The notes beneath the pieces were generated by a model. It searched no databases. It was not told where the DNA came from and was given only the letters and a program-made list of their open reading frames with translations. The translations under genes were made by a program, and so were the position numbers. DNA of 64,000 bases from Salinilacihabitans rarus. GTDB lineage: Archaea; Halobacteriota; Halobacteria; Halobacteriales; Natrialbaceae. Location: NCBI RefSeq assembly GCF_024296665.1, contig NZ_CP100762.1, positions 2,418,001 through 2,482,000 on the forward strand. The letters are read 5' to 3'. Every line of letters starts with the position of its first letter. Position 1 is the stretch's first letter. Shown here in pieces: positions 27,445 through 36,778 of the stretch.

Positions 27445-28233
27445 GTGACGACGGAAGCGGAGTGCCTCGAAGCGTTGTGCGAGGCCGCGACCCGATTCGG
27501 CGAGTCGCCGACGAAAGCACAGTACGAGGCGCTGGGGCTGACGCCCGCGTCGGCGACGATCGTCCGGACGGTCGGCGGGTGGAACGAGGCGAAAAGACGG
27601 GCGGGTCTCGAGACGTACCCGTCTACGGGCCCTCGCGTCCGGCCGAAACCGCCCGACGTCGACCTTCCGGACGGTCTCGTCTGGGAGGAGCTATCGGCCG
27701 ATCAGCGGTGGTACTACCGGAACGTCGAGTGGAACACGGAACGGTCGCTTCGCCGCCGTTCCCGCCTTCGTTCGTGGCTCACCGACCGAAAACGCGAACG
27801 TGGTTGTGCCCGGTGTGGGCTCGAGACGCCGGCGTGTCCGGATTTCCACCACGTCGACCGAACCGCCAAGGAGATGGCGGTCGGTCGAATGATCACGTAC
27901 GGGTACGGGAAAGACGCGCTCCGAGAGGAACTCGCGAACTGTGAGGTCCTGTGTGCGAACTGCCACCGGAAGCTACACTATACGCCACCGGAACGGAGCC
28001 AGCGACGGTGGGTTCACGAGCAAAAACGGGCTACCGGGTGCCGCCGCTGTTCGGAGACGGACCCCGCGTGTCTGGACTTTCACCACGTGAGCGGAACGAA
28101 GGAGGCAACCGTCGCGGAACTGATCTCGGACGGCCGACCCAGAGAGCGGATTCGCGCCGAAATGGACCGCTGTCGTGTTCTCTGTGCAAACTGTCACCGA
28201 ACCGAACACGCCCGGGACCGACGGAATCAGTAG
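27445..28233 (+). CDS. Protein with one HNH-associated repeat and two HNH-type zinc domains
   Basis: A 262-residue protein from GTG. Residues 4-55 match the homing-endonuclease-associated repeat ([20 protein letters not shown]), a likely DNA-binding helix-turn-helix. Two HNH-like domains follow: one with CARCG, DFHH and VLCANCHRK (about residues 112-175), the other with CRRC, DFHH and VLCANCHRT (about 190-250). Both keep the paired His and the CxxCH zinc site. Codon use is less GC-biased than its neighbours by eye, suggesting transfer. It may be a nicking or double-strand nuclease; no recognition site or host gene is evident. Confidence 0.8.
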   Translation: MTTEAECLEALCEAATRFGESPTKAQYEALGLTPASATIVRTVGGWNEAKRRAGLETYPSTGPRVRPKPPDVDLPDGLVWEELSADQRWYYRNVEWNTERSLRRRSRLRSWLTDRKRERGCARCGLETPACPDFHHVDRTAKEMAVGRMITYGYGKDALREELANCEVLCANCHRKLHYTPPERSQRRWVHEQKRATGCRRCSETDPACLDFHHVSGTKEATVAELISDGRPRERIRAEMDRCRVLCANCHRTEHARDRRNQ

Positions 28234-28300
28234 CGGCCGGTGCCGGCCGATACGCACGAGCGTCTCGCGTTCACCGCCGCCCGTGTCCGAATCGAAAGGG

Positions 28301-28306
28301 ATAAAC
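28301..28306 (+). promoter_or_regulatory. TATA-like box for tRNA-Gln
   Basis: ATAAAC after an A-rich run (AAAGGG), 30-35 nt before the tRNA 5' end. The spacing fits an archaeal box A. Confidence 0.55.
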
Positions 28307-28335
28307 GACCCCCCACCATACGTTGCACCGCGCGT

Positions 28336-28408
28336 AGTCCATTGGGGTAGTGGCCAATCCTGTCAGCTTCTGGGGCTGACGACCCTGGTTCGAATCCAGG
28401 ATGGACTA
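28336..28408 (+). tRNA. tRNA-Gln (anticodon CTG)
   Basis: The 73-nt cloverleaf was read by eye. The acceptor stem pairs AGTCCAT with ATGGACT, with A as discriminator. The anticodon stem TCAGC/GCTGA encloses the loop TTCTGGG, giving anticodon CTG, which decodes CAG. The T-arm is CCTGG-TTCGAAT-CCAGG. No intron is visible and CCA is not encoded. Confidence 0.93.
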
Positions 28409-28640
28409 CTTCTCCGCCGCTTCGTTTCGACTCGAAGATATCCCCAGCGACGCCCGTCGATCTCCAGTCGAAACGAAGGGGTCGCCGAGCGCCATCGTCG
28501 ACGCCGCTAGCTCCCTTTCGGCCGCCCCACGGGCGGCTACGGGCCAACTCCGCTCCGACGGGACGGGAGGTGGGGTCGATTCGCGCTCCGCTCGCTCTCC
28601 CTGCCGTCGGTCACGGGCCGTGGCGCGTCGTCGATTCCGG

Positions 28641-28808
28641 CTACTCCTTGGCCCGGACCCGTTCGAGCAGGCAGTCGACGCCGCAGTAGTAGTGTCGAAT
28701 CTCCCGCGTGGAGCCTTTGAACTCCATCGGTTTGACGACCTCGATCCGCGAGTCGGTCCCTTCGTCGATCGGTTCCATGCAGACGGTACACTGTGGCACG
28801 TCCCTCAC
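28641..28808 (-). CDS. Small zinc-binding protein (DUF7576-like)
   Basis: A 55-residue protein from a GTG at 28808. CTVC near residue 8 and YYCGVDC near residue 42 give a four-cysteine zinc site of the treble-clef type seen in small haloarchaeal DUF7576 proteins; family from memory. The frame is open to another GTG at 28922, which would add 38 basic residues, so the start is uncertain. It lies downstream of the old-yellow-enzyme gene on the same strand. Confidence 0.6.
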   Translation of the reverse strand: MRDVPQCTVCMEPIDEGTDSRIEVVKPMEFKGSTREIRHYYCGVDCLLERVRAKE

Positions 28809-28918
28809 CCGTTGTCGCCCGGTTTCGGTTCGCCCTCGGCGGGCGGTCGGTCCCCCCTTCTCCGCCGTGGTACGTGTTGACGTCACGCACTTCTGACTTA
28901 TCGGTGTATCGGCCGAAC

Positions 28919-30277
28919 TCACTCCCCGCCGGTCCCGTACGCGCCCGCCCGCTCCAGTTCGCCCCGCCGACGGAGTACGGGCGGCGTCCGGCAGATGCCC
29001 GGTGCGCCGGTCACCTGCGGGACCGTGCAGTTGTTACAGCTCTCGCAGAGGACCCGGACGTCGGACTCGCGGCCTCCCTCGTCCGCCGCTCTCTCGCCGT
29101 CGAGCAGGCGCGCGCCCAGTCGCGGTTCGGCGTAGAACGGTCGGGCCATCCCGACCGCGTCGCAGGCGGGCGGTTCGTTCGACCCGCCTCCGAGCAGCCG
29201 ATCCATCCGGCCGCGCTCGCGGATCCCGCCTTCGGCGAGCACCGGAATCGCGACCGCCTCGCGCACGCGCCGACAGAACCCCTCGTTCCACGCCGGTTCG
29301 AAGTCGTACCACAGCGACTCGGCCCGGTTCGCGGCCGCGACCAGCCGCCGGCGCCGGGGGCCGCCGAAGGCCGCGTCGTAGCCCTCGCGGAGCGACTCGT
29401 TCTCCCACGCCCTGTCGGGATAGGCGCCGCGGACGACGCTCATGTCCCAGAAGACGGAGGTTTCCACCGGCACGACGGCGTCGTAGCCGAGCCGTTCGAG
29501 CCGGCGTGCGATCTCGACGCCGTCGTCGAGCGAGAGCCGCGGCCCGATCCCGGGCGGGCTGGGCGTCTCGGCTGGCACCTTCGTCATCAGGGGGACGTCG
29601 CCGGCCCGGTCGCGGACCTCGTCGCGGACGAGCGCGAGGAACGCGAGACGGGCCTCCGGCGAGCCGCCGAACTCGTCCTCCCGGCGGTTGTAGAACGGCG
29701 AGAGGAACTGCTGGACGATCCCCATGTTCGCCCCCGAGACGTGGATGCCGTCGTAGCCCGCGTCGACGGCGTACGCCGCCGACCGGCCGAAGTCGGCCGC
29801 CAGTTCGTACACCTCGTCGGTCGAGAGGACGTGCGGGTCGTAGTCGAGAACCCCCAGCCGGTCTAGCAGCCGCAGGGGCCACGGCGGTCGGGAGACCGCG
29901 AGCTGTTCGAGGCCGGGGTTCGCCGCGCGGTAGGCGGCGTGCCACGTCTCCATGCTCCGGAGGCCGCCGTGTTCCAGCTGGAGGAAGATCCGGCCCCCGT
30001 GGTCGTGGATCCGGTCGGTGAGCCGCGAGAGCCGCGAGACGAACGCCGGGTCGTGGACGCGGGTCATCCCCGGCGCCGCGCAGCCGCCCTCGCCGCGGAC
30101 GATCGTCGCCCCCTGACAGACGAGGCCGACGCCGGACTCGGCCGCGGGTTCGAGGTCGTCGATCAGCGTCTCGACGGCGTCGGGGCCGTTGCCCGCGCAT
30201 TCGAGCAGCGGCGCCCGGTAGAGCCGGTTCGGTACCTCGACGCCGCCGATATCGAGCGGGTCCTCGAGGGTCGCCAT
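28919..30277 (-). CDS. Old yellow enzyme family oxidoreductase (NADH:flavin oxidoreductase)
   Basis: A 452-residue TIM-barrel flavoprotein. RLYRAPLLECAGNG near residue 20, FLQLEHGG near 100, GANMGIVQQFLSPFYNRREDEFGGSPEAR near 180-205 (landmark only) and MARPFY near 398 follow the family order. The C-terminus has CESCNNC and a further cysteine in GAPGIC, the pattern that binds a 4Fe-4S cluster in dienoyl-CoA and trimethylamine reductases. However, the FAD/NAD domain that normally follows in those enzymes is absent. The electron donor is therefore unclear. Confidence 0.88.
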   Translation of the reverse strand: MATLEDPLDIGGVEVPNRLYRAPLLECAGNGPDAVETLIDDLEPAAESGVGLVCQGATIVRGEGGCAAPGMTRVHDPAFVSRLSRLTDRIHDHGGRIFLQLEHGGLRSMETWHAAYRAANPGLEQLAVSRPPWPLRLLDRLGVLDYDPHVLSTDEVYELAADFGRSAAYAVDAGYDGIHVSGANMGIVQQFLSPFYNRREDEFGGSPEARLAFLALVRDEVRDRAGDVPLMTKVPAETPSPPGIGPRLSLDDGVEIARRLERLGYDAVVPVETSVFWDMSVVRGAYPDRAWENESLREGYDAAFGGPRRRRLVAAANRAESLWYDFEPAWNEGFCRRVREAVAIPVLAEGGIRERGRMDRLLGGGSNEPPACDAVGMARPFYAEPRLGARLLDGERAADEGGRESDVRVLCESCNNCTVPQVTGAPGICRTPPVLRRRGELERAGAYGTGGE

Positions 30278-30374
30278 ACGCCGGGTATCACGGGGGCACA
30301 CAAGAGGGTAGTGCCGGTGGGAACGGCTGTCACACCGCGGCGAGCTTGAAGTGCGGGCGCGCCGAGTTCCGGGT

Positions 30375-30905
30375 ATGCCCGGTGCCGTCTTTCTCGACGG
30401 GGACACCGTCGAACTGCGAACGATCGAGCGCGAGGACGCCGCGTTCCTGACGGGACTCCTCGACGACCCGCGGGTCCGCCGCGACATCGGCTCCTACGCG
30501 CCGCTGAACGAGGTCCAGGAACGCGAGTGGATCGACTCCCTCGGCGAGTCGGAGGGCGTCCGGCTTCTGGTCGCCGTCGACGGGGACCCGGTCGGGACCG
30601 TCGGCCTCGACGACCCGAACGACGTCTGGGGGACGACCGAACTCGGCTACATGATCGATCCCGACCACTGGGGGAACGGCTACGCGACGGACGCGGTCTC
30701 GCTCGCCTGTCGGTACGCGTTCGCCGAGCGGCGACTCGACAAGGTGTACGCCTGCGTCTACGAGACGAACCCCGCGTCACAGCGCGTCCTCGAGAAGGTC
30801 GGCTTCGTCGAGGAGGGGCGGCTCCGCGAGGAGGCGTTCGTCGAGGGCGAGCGCGTCGACCTCCACCGGTACGGGCTGCTCGCCGACGAGTGGTTCGACG
30901 ACTGA
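30375..30905 (+). CDS. GNAT acetyltransferase, RimJ/RimL-like
   Basis: A 176-residue acetyltransferase. VELRTIEREDAAFL starts the domain, ELGYMIDPDHWGNGYATDAV carries the acetyl-CoA pyrophosphate loop (W-GNGYAT), and ACVYETNPASQRVLEKVGF is the typical RimJ/RimL motif. The ATG at 30375 is chosen over one eight codons upstream. The target, a ribosomal protein N-terminus or small molecule, is unknown. Confidence 0.9.
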   Translation: MPGAVFLDGDTVELRTIEREDAAFLTGLLDDPRVRRDIGSYAPLNEVQEREWIDSLGESEGVRLLVAVDGDPVGTVGLDDPNDVWGTTELGYMIDPDHWGNGYATDAVSLACRYAFAERRLDKVYACVYETNPASQRVLEKVGFVEEGRLREEAFVEGERVDLHRYGLLADEWFDD

Positions 30906-30912
30906 ATCGCCG

Positions 30913-31410
30913 TCACTTCTCGACGTCGAGCAGCGCCACCCGCTCGCGGACCAGGTCCCCGAGGGTCGCGTCGGTCGCCGCCAGTTCGGCGTCGGTGACG
31001 CCGAAGAACGACTGCAGGGTCGTCTCGTCGTGCTGGTCGAGCGCCGGCCCGGGGTCGACGAGCGCTTCGAGGTCGGCGATGGCCCCCTCCTCGCCGTCGT
31101 CGTCGTCGCCGTCGACCAGCACGACGACCCGGTTCTCGCCCTCGTCGACGCCCATCTCGAGTGCCCGGTCGATCTGCCGGCGGCCGGCGGCGTACAGCAG
31201 GATCTCGACGGCCCGGTCGCGGGCGACGTTCTCGCCGCGTTCGATCGCGCGGTCGGCCAGTTCGACGGCCCGTTCGAGGTGCGCGTGGTCGACGACGTAG
31301 CGGGCGTCGAACGCCTGCACCGTCGTCCCGTGGCGGTCGCCGATCTCGCCCAGCCGCGCGACGAACTCGTCGAGGTCGTCGATCTCGACGGTGCCTTCGA
31401 GTAGCTTCAT
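30913..31410 (-). CDS. cgi121: KEOPS complex subunit Cgi121
   Basis: A 165-residue protein resembling the Cgi121/TPRKB family, which carries tRNA to the KEOPS complex for N6-threonylcarbamoyladenosine formation at A37. Recognisable parts are the central ERAIERGENVARDRAVEILL-like helix and YAAGRRQIDRALEMGV, where the glycine-arginine loop and the Gln-Ile pair are conserved. The start codon shares one base with the stop of hel308, so the two are translationally coupled. Other KEOPS genes are not in this window. Confidence 0.88.
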   Translation of the reverse strand: MKLLEGTVEIDDLDEFVARLGEIGDRHGTTVQAFDARYVVDHAHLERAVELADRAIERGENVARDRAVEILLYAAGRRQIDRALEMGVDEGENRVVVLVDGDDDDGEEGAIADLEALVDPGPALDQHDETTLQSFFGVTDAELAATDATLGDLVRERVALLDVEK

Positions 31411-33746
31411 CAGAAATCACTCAGGCTGGACTGGCTCTCGGCGTCGTCGGTCTCGGCCGCCGGTTCCTCGGCGGCCGTCGTGTGCCCGCTCGACGCGCTC
31501 TCGAACGCCGCGTCCTCGCGCTCGCGCTCCTCGACGCCGTCCATCGAGGGGTCCTCGCGGCCGGCGTTCTCGAGGATCGTCTCGGCGGTCTTCGTCCCGC
31601 GCAGCGCCGCGAGGACGACGCCCTTGTCGGCCTCCCGGAGGTCGGCCGGCGTCTCGATGCCCGCCGCGTACAGCCGGCGGGCGCGCTTGCGGCCCACGCC
31701 GCGGATCGAGACGAGTTCGAGCAACTCCTCGCGCACGCCGTGTTCGACCCGCGCGCGGGCCTCGCGGACGGCGACGGTCCACTCGCTGTCGATCTCTGCC
31801 GCGAGCGACTCCGCCGCGCCGAGCAGCCACTCGGCGGTGTCGACCTTCCCGCGGAGGTCGCCCGGCCCGATCTTGTAGCGGTCGGTGAGCCGATCCTCGT
31901 CGGTCTCGTCGGCCCAGTCTTCGAGCAGTTTGCCGGTCTTCAGCGCCGCGAGCCAGTCCTCGAAGCGGTCGTCCTCGTACTCGCTCGGCAGGTCGCCCAG
32001 CAGTTCGTCCTCGCGCTCGTAGAACAGCTCCGCGAAGCGCTCGTCCTCGCCCGAACGCAGGTAGAGCTCGTACATGTCCGGCGTCCGGGAGAGAAGCTGG
32101 TAGAGCCCGAGCGCCGTGGGCCGCTCGTCGGCCGATTCGAGGCCGTGGACGATCGTCGCGGCGCTCATCGGGTCGAGGTAGAGCCGCGAGACGGTGTGGC
32201 CGAGCCCCGTCGCACGCAGTTCGACCTCGTCGGGGTCGGCCAGTTCGGCGGCGGAGGTGAACCCGTCCGGCTCCTCGCGACCCCCGTCGCGCTCGACGAA
32301 GTCGTTCGTTTCGAGGTACGCGAGCACGGAGTCGGTGACCGTCTCCAGCCGGCCCGCCTCGGTCGACTGGCTGGCGTACAGCGTCTCCTCCATGAACTCG
32401 AGCAGCCCCTCGCGCGTGCGGGCGAAGCCGGAGGCGATCGTCGCCAGCACGTGGGTCCGGAGCGCGGGCTCGGCGGCGAGTTTCGACCGGACGGGCTCGG
32501 GGTCGGCCCAGACGTAGCGCTCGAACAGGTCCTCGCGCTCGTCGTGGCTCTTCGCCAGCAGGACGGCCTCGCCGTAGGGGTCGAGCCCCGGCCGGCCCGC
32601 CCGGCCCATCATCTGGTGGACTTCGAGCACCGACAGCGGGGCCATCCCGCCCGCGCTCGGGTCGAAGCGGCGCCAGTCGCGGACGACGACGCGCCGGGCG
32701 GGGGTGTTCACGCCCGCCGCGAGGGTGGGCGTCGCCGAGATCACCTTCAGCAGGCGCTCGCGGAAGGCGTCCTCGACGAGGCTACGGTGTTCGTTCGCCA
32801 GCCCCGCGTGGTGGAAGGCGGCCCCGCGCTCGACGCAGTCGGCGAGGTCGTCGCTCGTCTCGCTGTCGCTCACGTCGCGGATCTCGGCCGCGAGGTCCCG
32901 CAGGTCGTTGCGCTCGCCCTCTTCGAGCACGCGCGAACTGACGCTCGCGAGCCGGCGGGCGGCCGCCTCGGCGTTCCGGCGGGAGTTGACGAAGACGAGC
33001 GAGGAGCCCCCCTCGTCGAGAATGTCGGCGACGATCGCGGTCTCCTGTTTCTCCGTCCCCTCGACCGGGACCTCGCGGGTCGTCCCGTCGTCGAAGTGGA
33101 GCGCGTTCCCGTAGTGGACGCCGGTCCGGAGGTCGATCGGCCGCCAGTCGGTGTCGACGAGGTCGGCGTCGAGCCACTCCGCTATCTCGCCCGCGTTGCC
33201 GACGGTCGCGGAGAGGGCGACGACCTGCAGCCGCGGGTTCAGCTTCCGGAGTTTGGCGAGGGTGACTTCGAGCGTCGGTCCCCGCGAGCGGTCGTCGATG
33301 AGGTGGACCTCGTCGCTGACGACGCAGGTGAGGTCGGAGAGCCAGTCGGCGCCGTTTCGCACGAGCGAGTCGACCTTCTCGCTCGTGGCGACGATCAGGT
33401 CCTTCGTCGCGAGCCACTCGCTGGTCGACTCGTAGTTGCCCGTCGCGACGCCGGTGGTCACGCCGAACGCCTCGTAGGCGTCGAACTCCGCTTTCTTCTC
33501 GCTGGCCAGCGCCCGCAGGGGGACGATGTACAGCGCCGTCCCGCCGCGTTCGATCGCCGACAGCATCGAGAGGGCGGCGATCATCGTCTTCCCGCTGGCG
33601 GTGGGGACGGCGGCGACGAGGTTCTCCCCGTCGAGGATGCCCGCCTCCACCGCCTCCGCCTGCGGCGGGTAGAGCTCCTCGATGCCCTCCTCGCGGAAGT
33701 GCGAGACGGCGCCGGGCGGGAGCCCCGACAGCTCCTCGATACTCAT
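31410..33746 (-). CDS. hel308: ATP-dependent DNA helicase Hel308
   Basis: A 778-residue superfamily 2, 3'-5' helicase acting on stalled forks. Near the N-terminus are [12 protein letters not shown] (Q motif) and Walker [10 protein letters not shown] near residue 45. DEVH is near residue 145. The motif VI region is [19 protein letters not shown] near 372-390. The C-terminus has the helical and HhH region [19 protein letters not shown] near 680-698. A TATA-like box lies 26-31 nt upstream of the ATG. The acidic tail after about residue 745 is haloarchaeal in style. Confidence 0.95.
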   Translation of the reverse strand: MSIEELSGLPPGAVSHFREEGIEELYPPQAEAVEAGILDGENLVAAVPTASGKTMIAALSMLSAIERGGTALYIVPLRALASEKKAEFDAYEAFGVTTGVATGNYESTSEWLATKDLIVATSEKVDSLVRNGADWLSDLTCVVSDEVHLIDDRSRGPTLEVTLAKLRKLNPRLQVVALSATVGNAGEIAEWLDADLVDTDWRPIDLRTGVHYGNALHFDDGTTREVPVEGTEKQETAIVADILDEGGSSLVFVNSRRNAEAAARRLASVSSRVLEEGERNDLRDLAAEIRDVSDSETSDDLADCVERGAAFHHAGLANEHRSLVEDAFRERLLKVISATPTLAAGVNTPARRVVVRDWRRFDPSAGGMAPLSVLEVHQMMGRAGRPGLDPYGEAVLLAKSHDEREDLFERYVWADPEPVRSKLAAEPALRTHVLATIASGFARTREGLLEFMEETLYASQSTEAGRLETVTDSVLAYLETNDFVERDGGREEPDGFTSAAELADPDEVELRATGLGHTVSRLYLDPMSAATIVHGLESADERPTALGLYQLLSRTPDMYELYLRSGEDERFAELFYEREDELLGDLPSEYEDDRFEDWLAALKTGKLLEDWADETDEDRLTDRYKIGPGDLRGKVDTAEWLLGAAESLAAEIDSEWTVAVREARARVEHGVREELLELVSIRGVGRKRARRLYAAGIETPADLREADKGVVLAALRGTKTAETILENAGREDPSMDGVEEREREDAAFESASSGHTTAAEEPAAETDDAESQSSLSDF

Positions 33747-33771
33747 TACCCTCGATTGGGGCGTCCGGCGG

Positions 33772-33777
33772 TTTAAA
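33772..33777 (-). promoter_or_regulatory. TATA-like box for the hel308-cgi121 operon
   Basis: TTTAAA within GTTTAAAC, 26-31 nt before the hel308 ATG at 33746. It fits a leaderless transcript covering both genes. Confidence 0.6.
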
Positions 33778-33856
33778 CTGTCGTCTCGGGGACCGCTCGC
33801 CGGCCCGGCGTCCGCGCGGCGACAGAGGGATGGGGACGGCGGTCGAAGCCCGTCCC

Positions 33857-34291
33857 ATGGTCGATCCCGATCTCGTCCTCGTCCCGTCGCTTGGGCGTCC
33901 GGACGAGGACGAGGCGCTCGCGTACGCCCTCGACGCGTTCCCCGGGGCCGACGTGATCCTGCTCGCGGTCGTCACGCCGCTGGACGCGCCGCTGAGCGAG
34001 GGGGCGGTGCTCGAACGGGACGAGAAGCGGGTCGAACGGGCGCGCCGTCGCTCGGCGGCCCTCATCGAGTCGGTGGCCGACCCGGAGACGGCCGACCGGG
34101 TCCGGATCGAGGTCGCGGAGGGCCGGCCCGGAACCGTCGTCCCCCGGCACGCGGCCGACCGGGACGTCGACCACGTCGTCGTATACGGCCACGACGGCGG
34201 GTCTGCGGGCCTCGTGCGTCGCGTCCTCGGGCGCGACGTCGCCACCACGGTCGTCGAGCGGACCTCGCGGCCCGTGACGGTCCTCAAGTGA
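33857..34291 (+). CDS. Universal stress protein (UspA family)
   Basis: A 144-residue single UspA domain. It opens with [20 protein letters not shown] and has [10 protein letters not shown] at the second strand. The nucleotide-loop region [23 protein letters not shown] shows only a partial G-x2-G-x9-G motif, so ATP binding is uncertain. The ATG at 33857 gives the standard domain start. Its end is 6 bp from the convergent phosphate transporter gene. Confidence 0.85.
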   Translation: MVDPDLVLVPSLGRPDEDEALAYALDAFPGADVILLAVVTPLDAPLSEGAVLERDEKRVERARRRSAALIESVADPETADRVRIEVAEGRPGTVVPRHAADRDVDHVVVYGHDGGSAGLVRRVLGRDVATTVVERTSRPVTVLK

Positions 34292-34297
34292 CGTCGC

Positions 34298-35533
34298 TCA
34301 CCCGCCGACGACCGCCGCCAGCAGGTGGTAGACGCCGTAACCGACGACGGTCGAACTCCCGAGTGTCAGCAGCCAGAACGTGACCGTGACCCCCACCTTG
34401 CGCCGCGAGATGCCGGCCGACCCCGCCGCCAGCCCGCCGCCGACGACCCCCGAGAGGATGATGTTGTTCAGCGAGATCGGAATGCCGAGCGCGATCGCCA
34501 GTTGTGCGATGACGAACCCCGGGACGAGCGCGGCGATCGAGCGCCGGACGCCGAGTTGCGCGTACTCCCGGGAGGTCGCCTGTAGCAGCCGCGGTGCGGC
34601 CATCCAGGCGCCGGCGAGGATGCCCGCGGCGCCGAGCGCGAGCAGGGCCGTCCCCGGCAGGCCGAGCTGGATCCGGAAGAGGTGTTCGAGCGGCCCGGTC
34701 GCGAGCCCGACCTGAGAGCCGCCGGAGGAGAAGGCGACGATGCCGCCGAGGATAAGCAGGAACGACCGGATCCCGCCCTCGACCGAGGCGAGGACGCGCC
34801 GTCGCACCAGGTAGAACGCGAGGACGCCGATCGCCGCCGTCACGAGGACGGTCCCGAGGTCGACGCCCGCGACGAGCGTCGGACCGCCGCCGAACTGCCG
34901 GGCGACGAACCCCGAGAGCGTCCCCTGCTCGCCCGCCGGGTCCGGGACGACCCCGAGGCGGACGTTCGCGAGGATCACGCCGACGAGCCCCGCGAGCAGC
35001 GGCACGCCGACCGCCTCGGGGACGTCGTCGCGCCGCAGCAGGGTCGCCGTCGCGTAGGCCAGTCCGCCGGACATGATCGGCACCAGCAGCCAGAAGGTGC
35101 CGAGCCGTCGGTACATCTCGAACGCCGGATCGCCGCCGAGGGCGAGGCCGGCGCCGATGATCGCGCCCGTGGTGGCAAACGCCGCCGGGATGGGATAGCG
35201 CGTGTAGATTCCGATCGCCATGAACGTCGCGGCGGTGAGCAGCCCCGCGGTGGCCGCCAGCGGGGTGATCGTCACGCCGTCTATCAGGTCGGTGCCGATG
35301 GTCTCGGAGATGCTCCCGCCCTGAACGAGCGCCCCCGCGGCCGCGAGCAGGCCGACGACGAACGCCGCGCGCATCGTCGAAATCGCGTTCGCGCCGATGG
35401 CCGGCGCGAACGGCGGCGAGTTGCTGTTGGCGCCGAGCACCCACGCCATGAACAGACACGTGACGACCGCGACGCCCACCAGCAGCGTAAACGAGGACGG
35501 TACCACCCGATACAGTACGTTCGACTCGGGCAA
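34298..35533 (-). CDS. pitA: Inorganic phosphate transporter, PiT family
   Basis: A 411-residue membrane protein with about ten helices. The PiT signature is doubled as expected: GANSNSPPFAPAIGANAIS near residue 34 and, in the second half, SLNNIILSGVVGGGLAAG near residue 353. It imports phosphate using an ion gradient. A haloarchaeal PiT often has a PhoU-like DUF47 partner, but none is adjacent here; a universal stress protein gene lies at its 3' end instead. Confidence 0.92.
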   Translation of the reverse strand: MPESNVLYRVVPSSFTLLVGVAVVTCLFMAWVLGANSNSPPFAPAIGANAISTMRAAFVVGLLAAAGALVQGGSISETIGTDLIDGVTITPLAATAGLLTAATFMAIGIYTRYPIPAAFATTGAIIGAGLALGGDPAFEMYRRLGTFWLLVPIMSGGLAYATATLLRRDDVPEAVGVPLLAGLVGVILANVRLGVVPDPAGEQGTLSGFVARQFGGGPTLVAGVDLGTVLVTAAIGVLAFYLVRRRVLASVEGGIRSFLLILGGIVAFSSGGSQVGLATGPLEHLFRIQLGLPGTALLALGAAGILAGAWMAAPRLLQATSREYAQLGVRRSIAALVPGFVIAQLAIALGIPISLNNIILSGVVGGGLAAGSAGISRRKVGVTVTFWLLTLGSSTVVGYGVYHLLAAVVGG

Positions 35534-35552
35534 AACAGTTCCGTCGACTGTC

Positions 35553-36305
35553 TCATTCTCTCTCCAGTACGGCCGCGTACGTCCGGTCCCTGACGTCGAC
35601 GTCGGCCACGGTCCACGGCGTGCCGATCGTCGCGTCGGCGAGGCGGTCGGGGCCGAAAAGCAGGAACTGCAGCGTCGGTCCGACCTCGCGGGCCGGGTCG
35701 CGGTCGTCGGCCGGTTCGTACTCGAAGTGGAAACACCGGCGGGCGATCCCCTCGCGGGGGTCCGGCCGGTACCCCAGCAACGCCTCGTCGACCGCCGCCG
35801 GGTCGTAGTTGTGGACGACGGCCCGCCCGTCCTCGTCGGTGAGCCGGGCGAACTCGGCGAGGAGGTCGCGCACGCCCGCGAGCGACCCGGCGAGGCCCAC
35901 CTGCGTGCCGAACGCGAACGCGGTTCGGAACCGGTCCCGTTCGAACGCCGGGTCGAACATGTCCATCACGCGCGCGTCGTCGACGCCGCGCTCGCGCGCC
36001 GCTTCGACGGCGGCCGGACTCGCGTCGATCCCGGTCACGTCGACGCCCCGGTCCTGTAACCACAGCGCGTGCTTTCCCGCGCCGCAACCGGCGTCGAGGA
36101 CGGGCCCGCCCCACGAGGCGATCCGGTCGAGGAGCGCGACCGTGTCGTCGTCCCACTCCGCCGGCGGTGCGAAGTAGTACTCGCGGACGCGCCCGTCGGC
36201 TGTCCGCGCGCCGTCGCGGTAGCGGAGGTCACCGGGGTCGCCGCGCCCGTAGTCGCGCATCGCCCGTCCGAGCGGATCGGCCCGCCGGCGTGCGTCGGTC
36301 GCCAT
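35553..36305 (-). CDS. SAM-dependent methyltransferase
   Basis: A 250-residue class I methyltransferase. Motif I is VLDAGCGAGKHALWL near residue 72, then GVDVTGIDASPAAVE near 92, and FAFGTQVGLAGS near 135. The ATG at 36305 (MATDARRRADPLG) is used. FHFEYEP and QFLLFGPDRLAD later in the chain suggest a small-molecule or protein target, which I cannot identify. It sits tail-out next to the phosphate transporter gene on the same strand, 19 bp upstream of it. Confidence 0.85.
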   Translation of the reverse strand: MATDARRRADPLGRAMRDYGRGDPGDLRYRDGARTADGRVREYYFAPPAEWDDDTVALLDRIASWGGPVLDAGCGAGKHALWLQDRGVDVTGIDASPAAVEAARERGVDDARVMDMFDPAFERDRFRTAFAFGTQVGLAGSLAGVRDLLAEFARLTDEDGRAVVHNYDPAAVDEALLGYRPDPREGIARRCFHFEYEPADDRDPAREVGPTLQFLLFGPDRLADATIGTPWTVADVDVRDRTYAAVLERE

Positions 36306-36454
36306 GGTGGGGCCGACGGCCGAGCCGATAATAAAACCACGACGAAATGTGGTCACGAGTAACACGTGACATGGTATCGATGCACGTGATTCCGGAACGG
36401 ACCCCGATTCGCCCCTCCGTCAGGGCTTTACCCGCGACCTGCAAAGATCGAGGC

Positions 36455-36700
36455 ATGAAAATCGAGTTCGACCGCGACACCTGCATCGGGATGTACCAGT
36501 GTGTCGCCGAGTGGAGCGAGTTCGAGAAGGACACGTCCGCGGGGAAGGCCGTCCTCAACGACAGCGAGGAGGTCGAGGCGGACGTTTTCGTCCGCGAGGT
36601 CCCCGAGGGCGCGGAACTGGATGCGAAGTTCGCCGCGCGCACCTGCCCCGTCGACGCGATCACGATCTACGACGACGACGGCGAGCAGTTGATCCCGTAG
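36455..36700 (+). CDS. Single-cluster ferredoxin with three cluster cysteines
   Basis: An 81-residue ferredoxin. Cysteines are at residues 10, 16 and 64 (CIGMYQC and TCPVDAI). The position that holds Cys or Asp in 4Fe-4S ferredoxins is Met13, so a 3Fe-4S cluster is more likely. An insert between the two halves is acidic. A CTTTACC box 23-29 nt before the ATG fits a leaderless start. Its redox partner is unknown; malate dehydrogenase is the convergent neighbour but is not a known partner. Confidence 0.88.
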   Translation: MKIEFDRDTCIGMYQCVAEWSEFEKDTSAGKAVLNDSEEVEADVFVREVPEGAELDAKFAARTCPVDAITIYDDDGEQLIP

Positions 36701-36778
36701 CCCGCTCGCACGAACGCGCCACGGGGTCCTCGACGCGTCGACGGCGACGAAAAACGCGGTGTAGGGGGACGACTCCGT

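Noticed and set aside
27355-28408. Integrated element at tRNA-Gln
   Set aside because: No integrase, flanking direct repeat or partial tRNA copy could be seen; only one possibly acquired gene.
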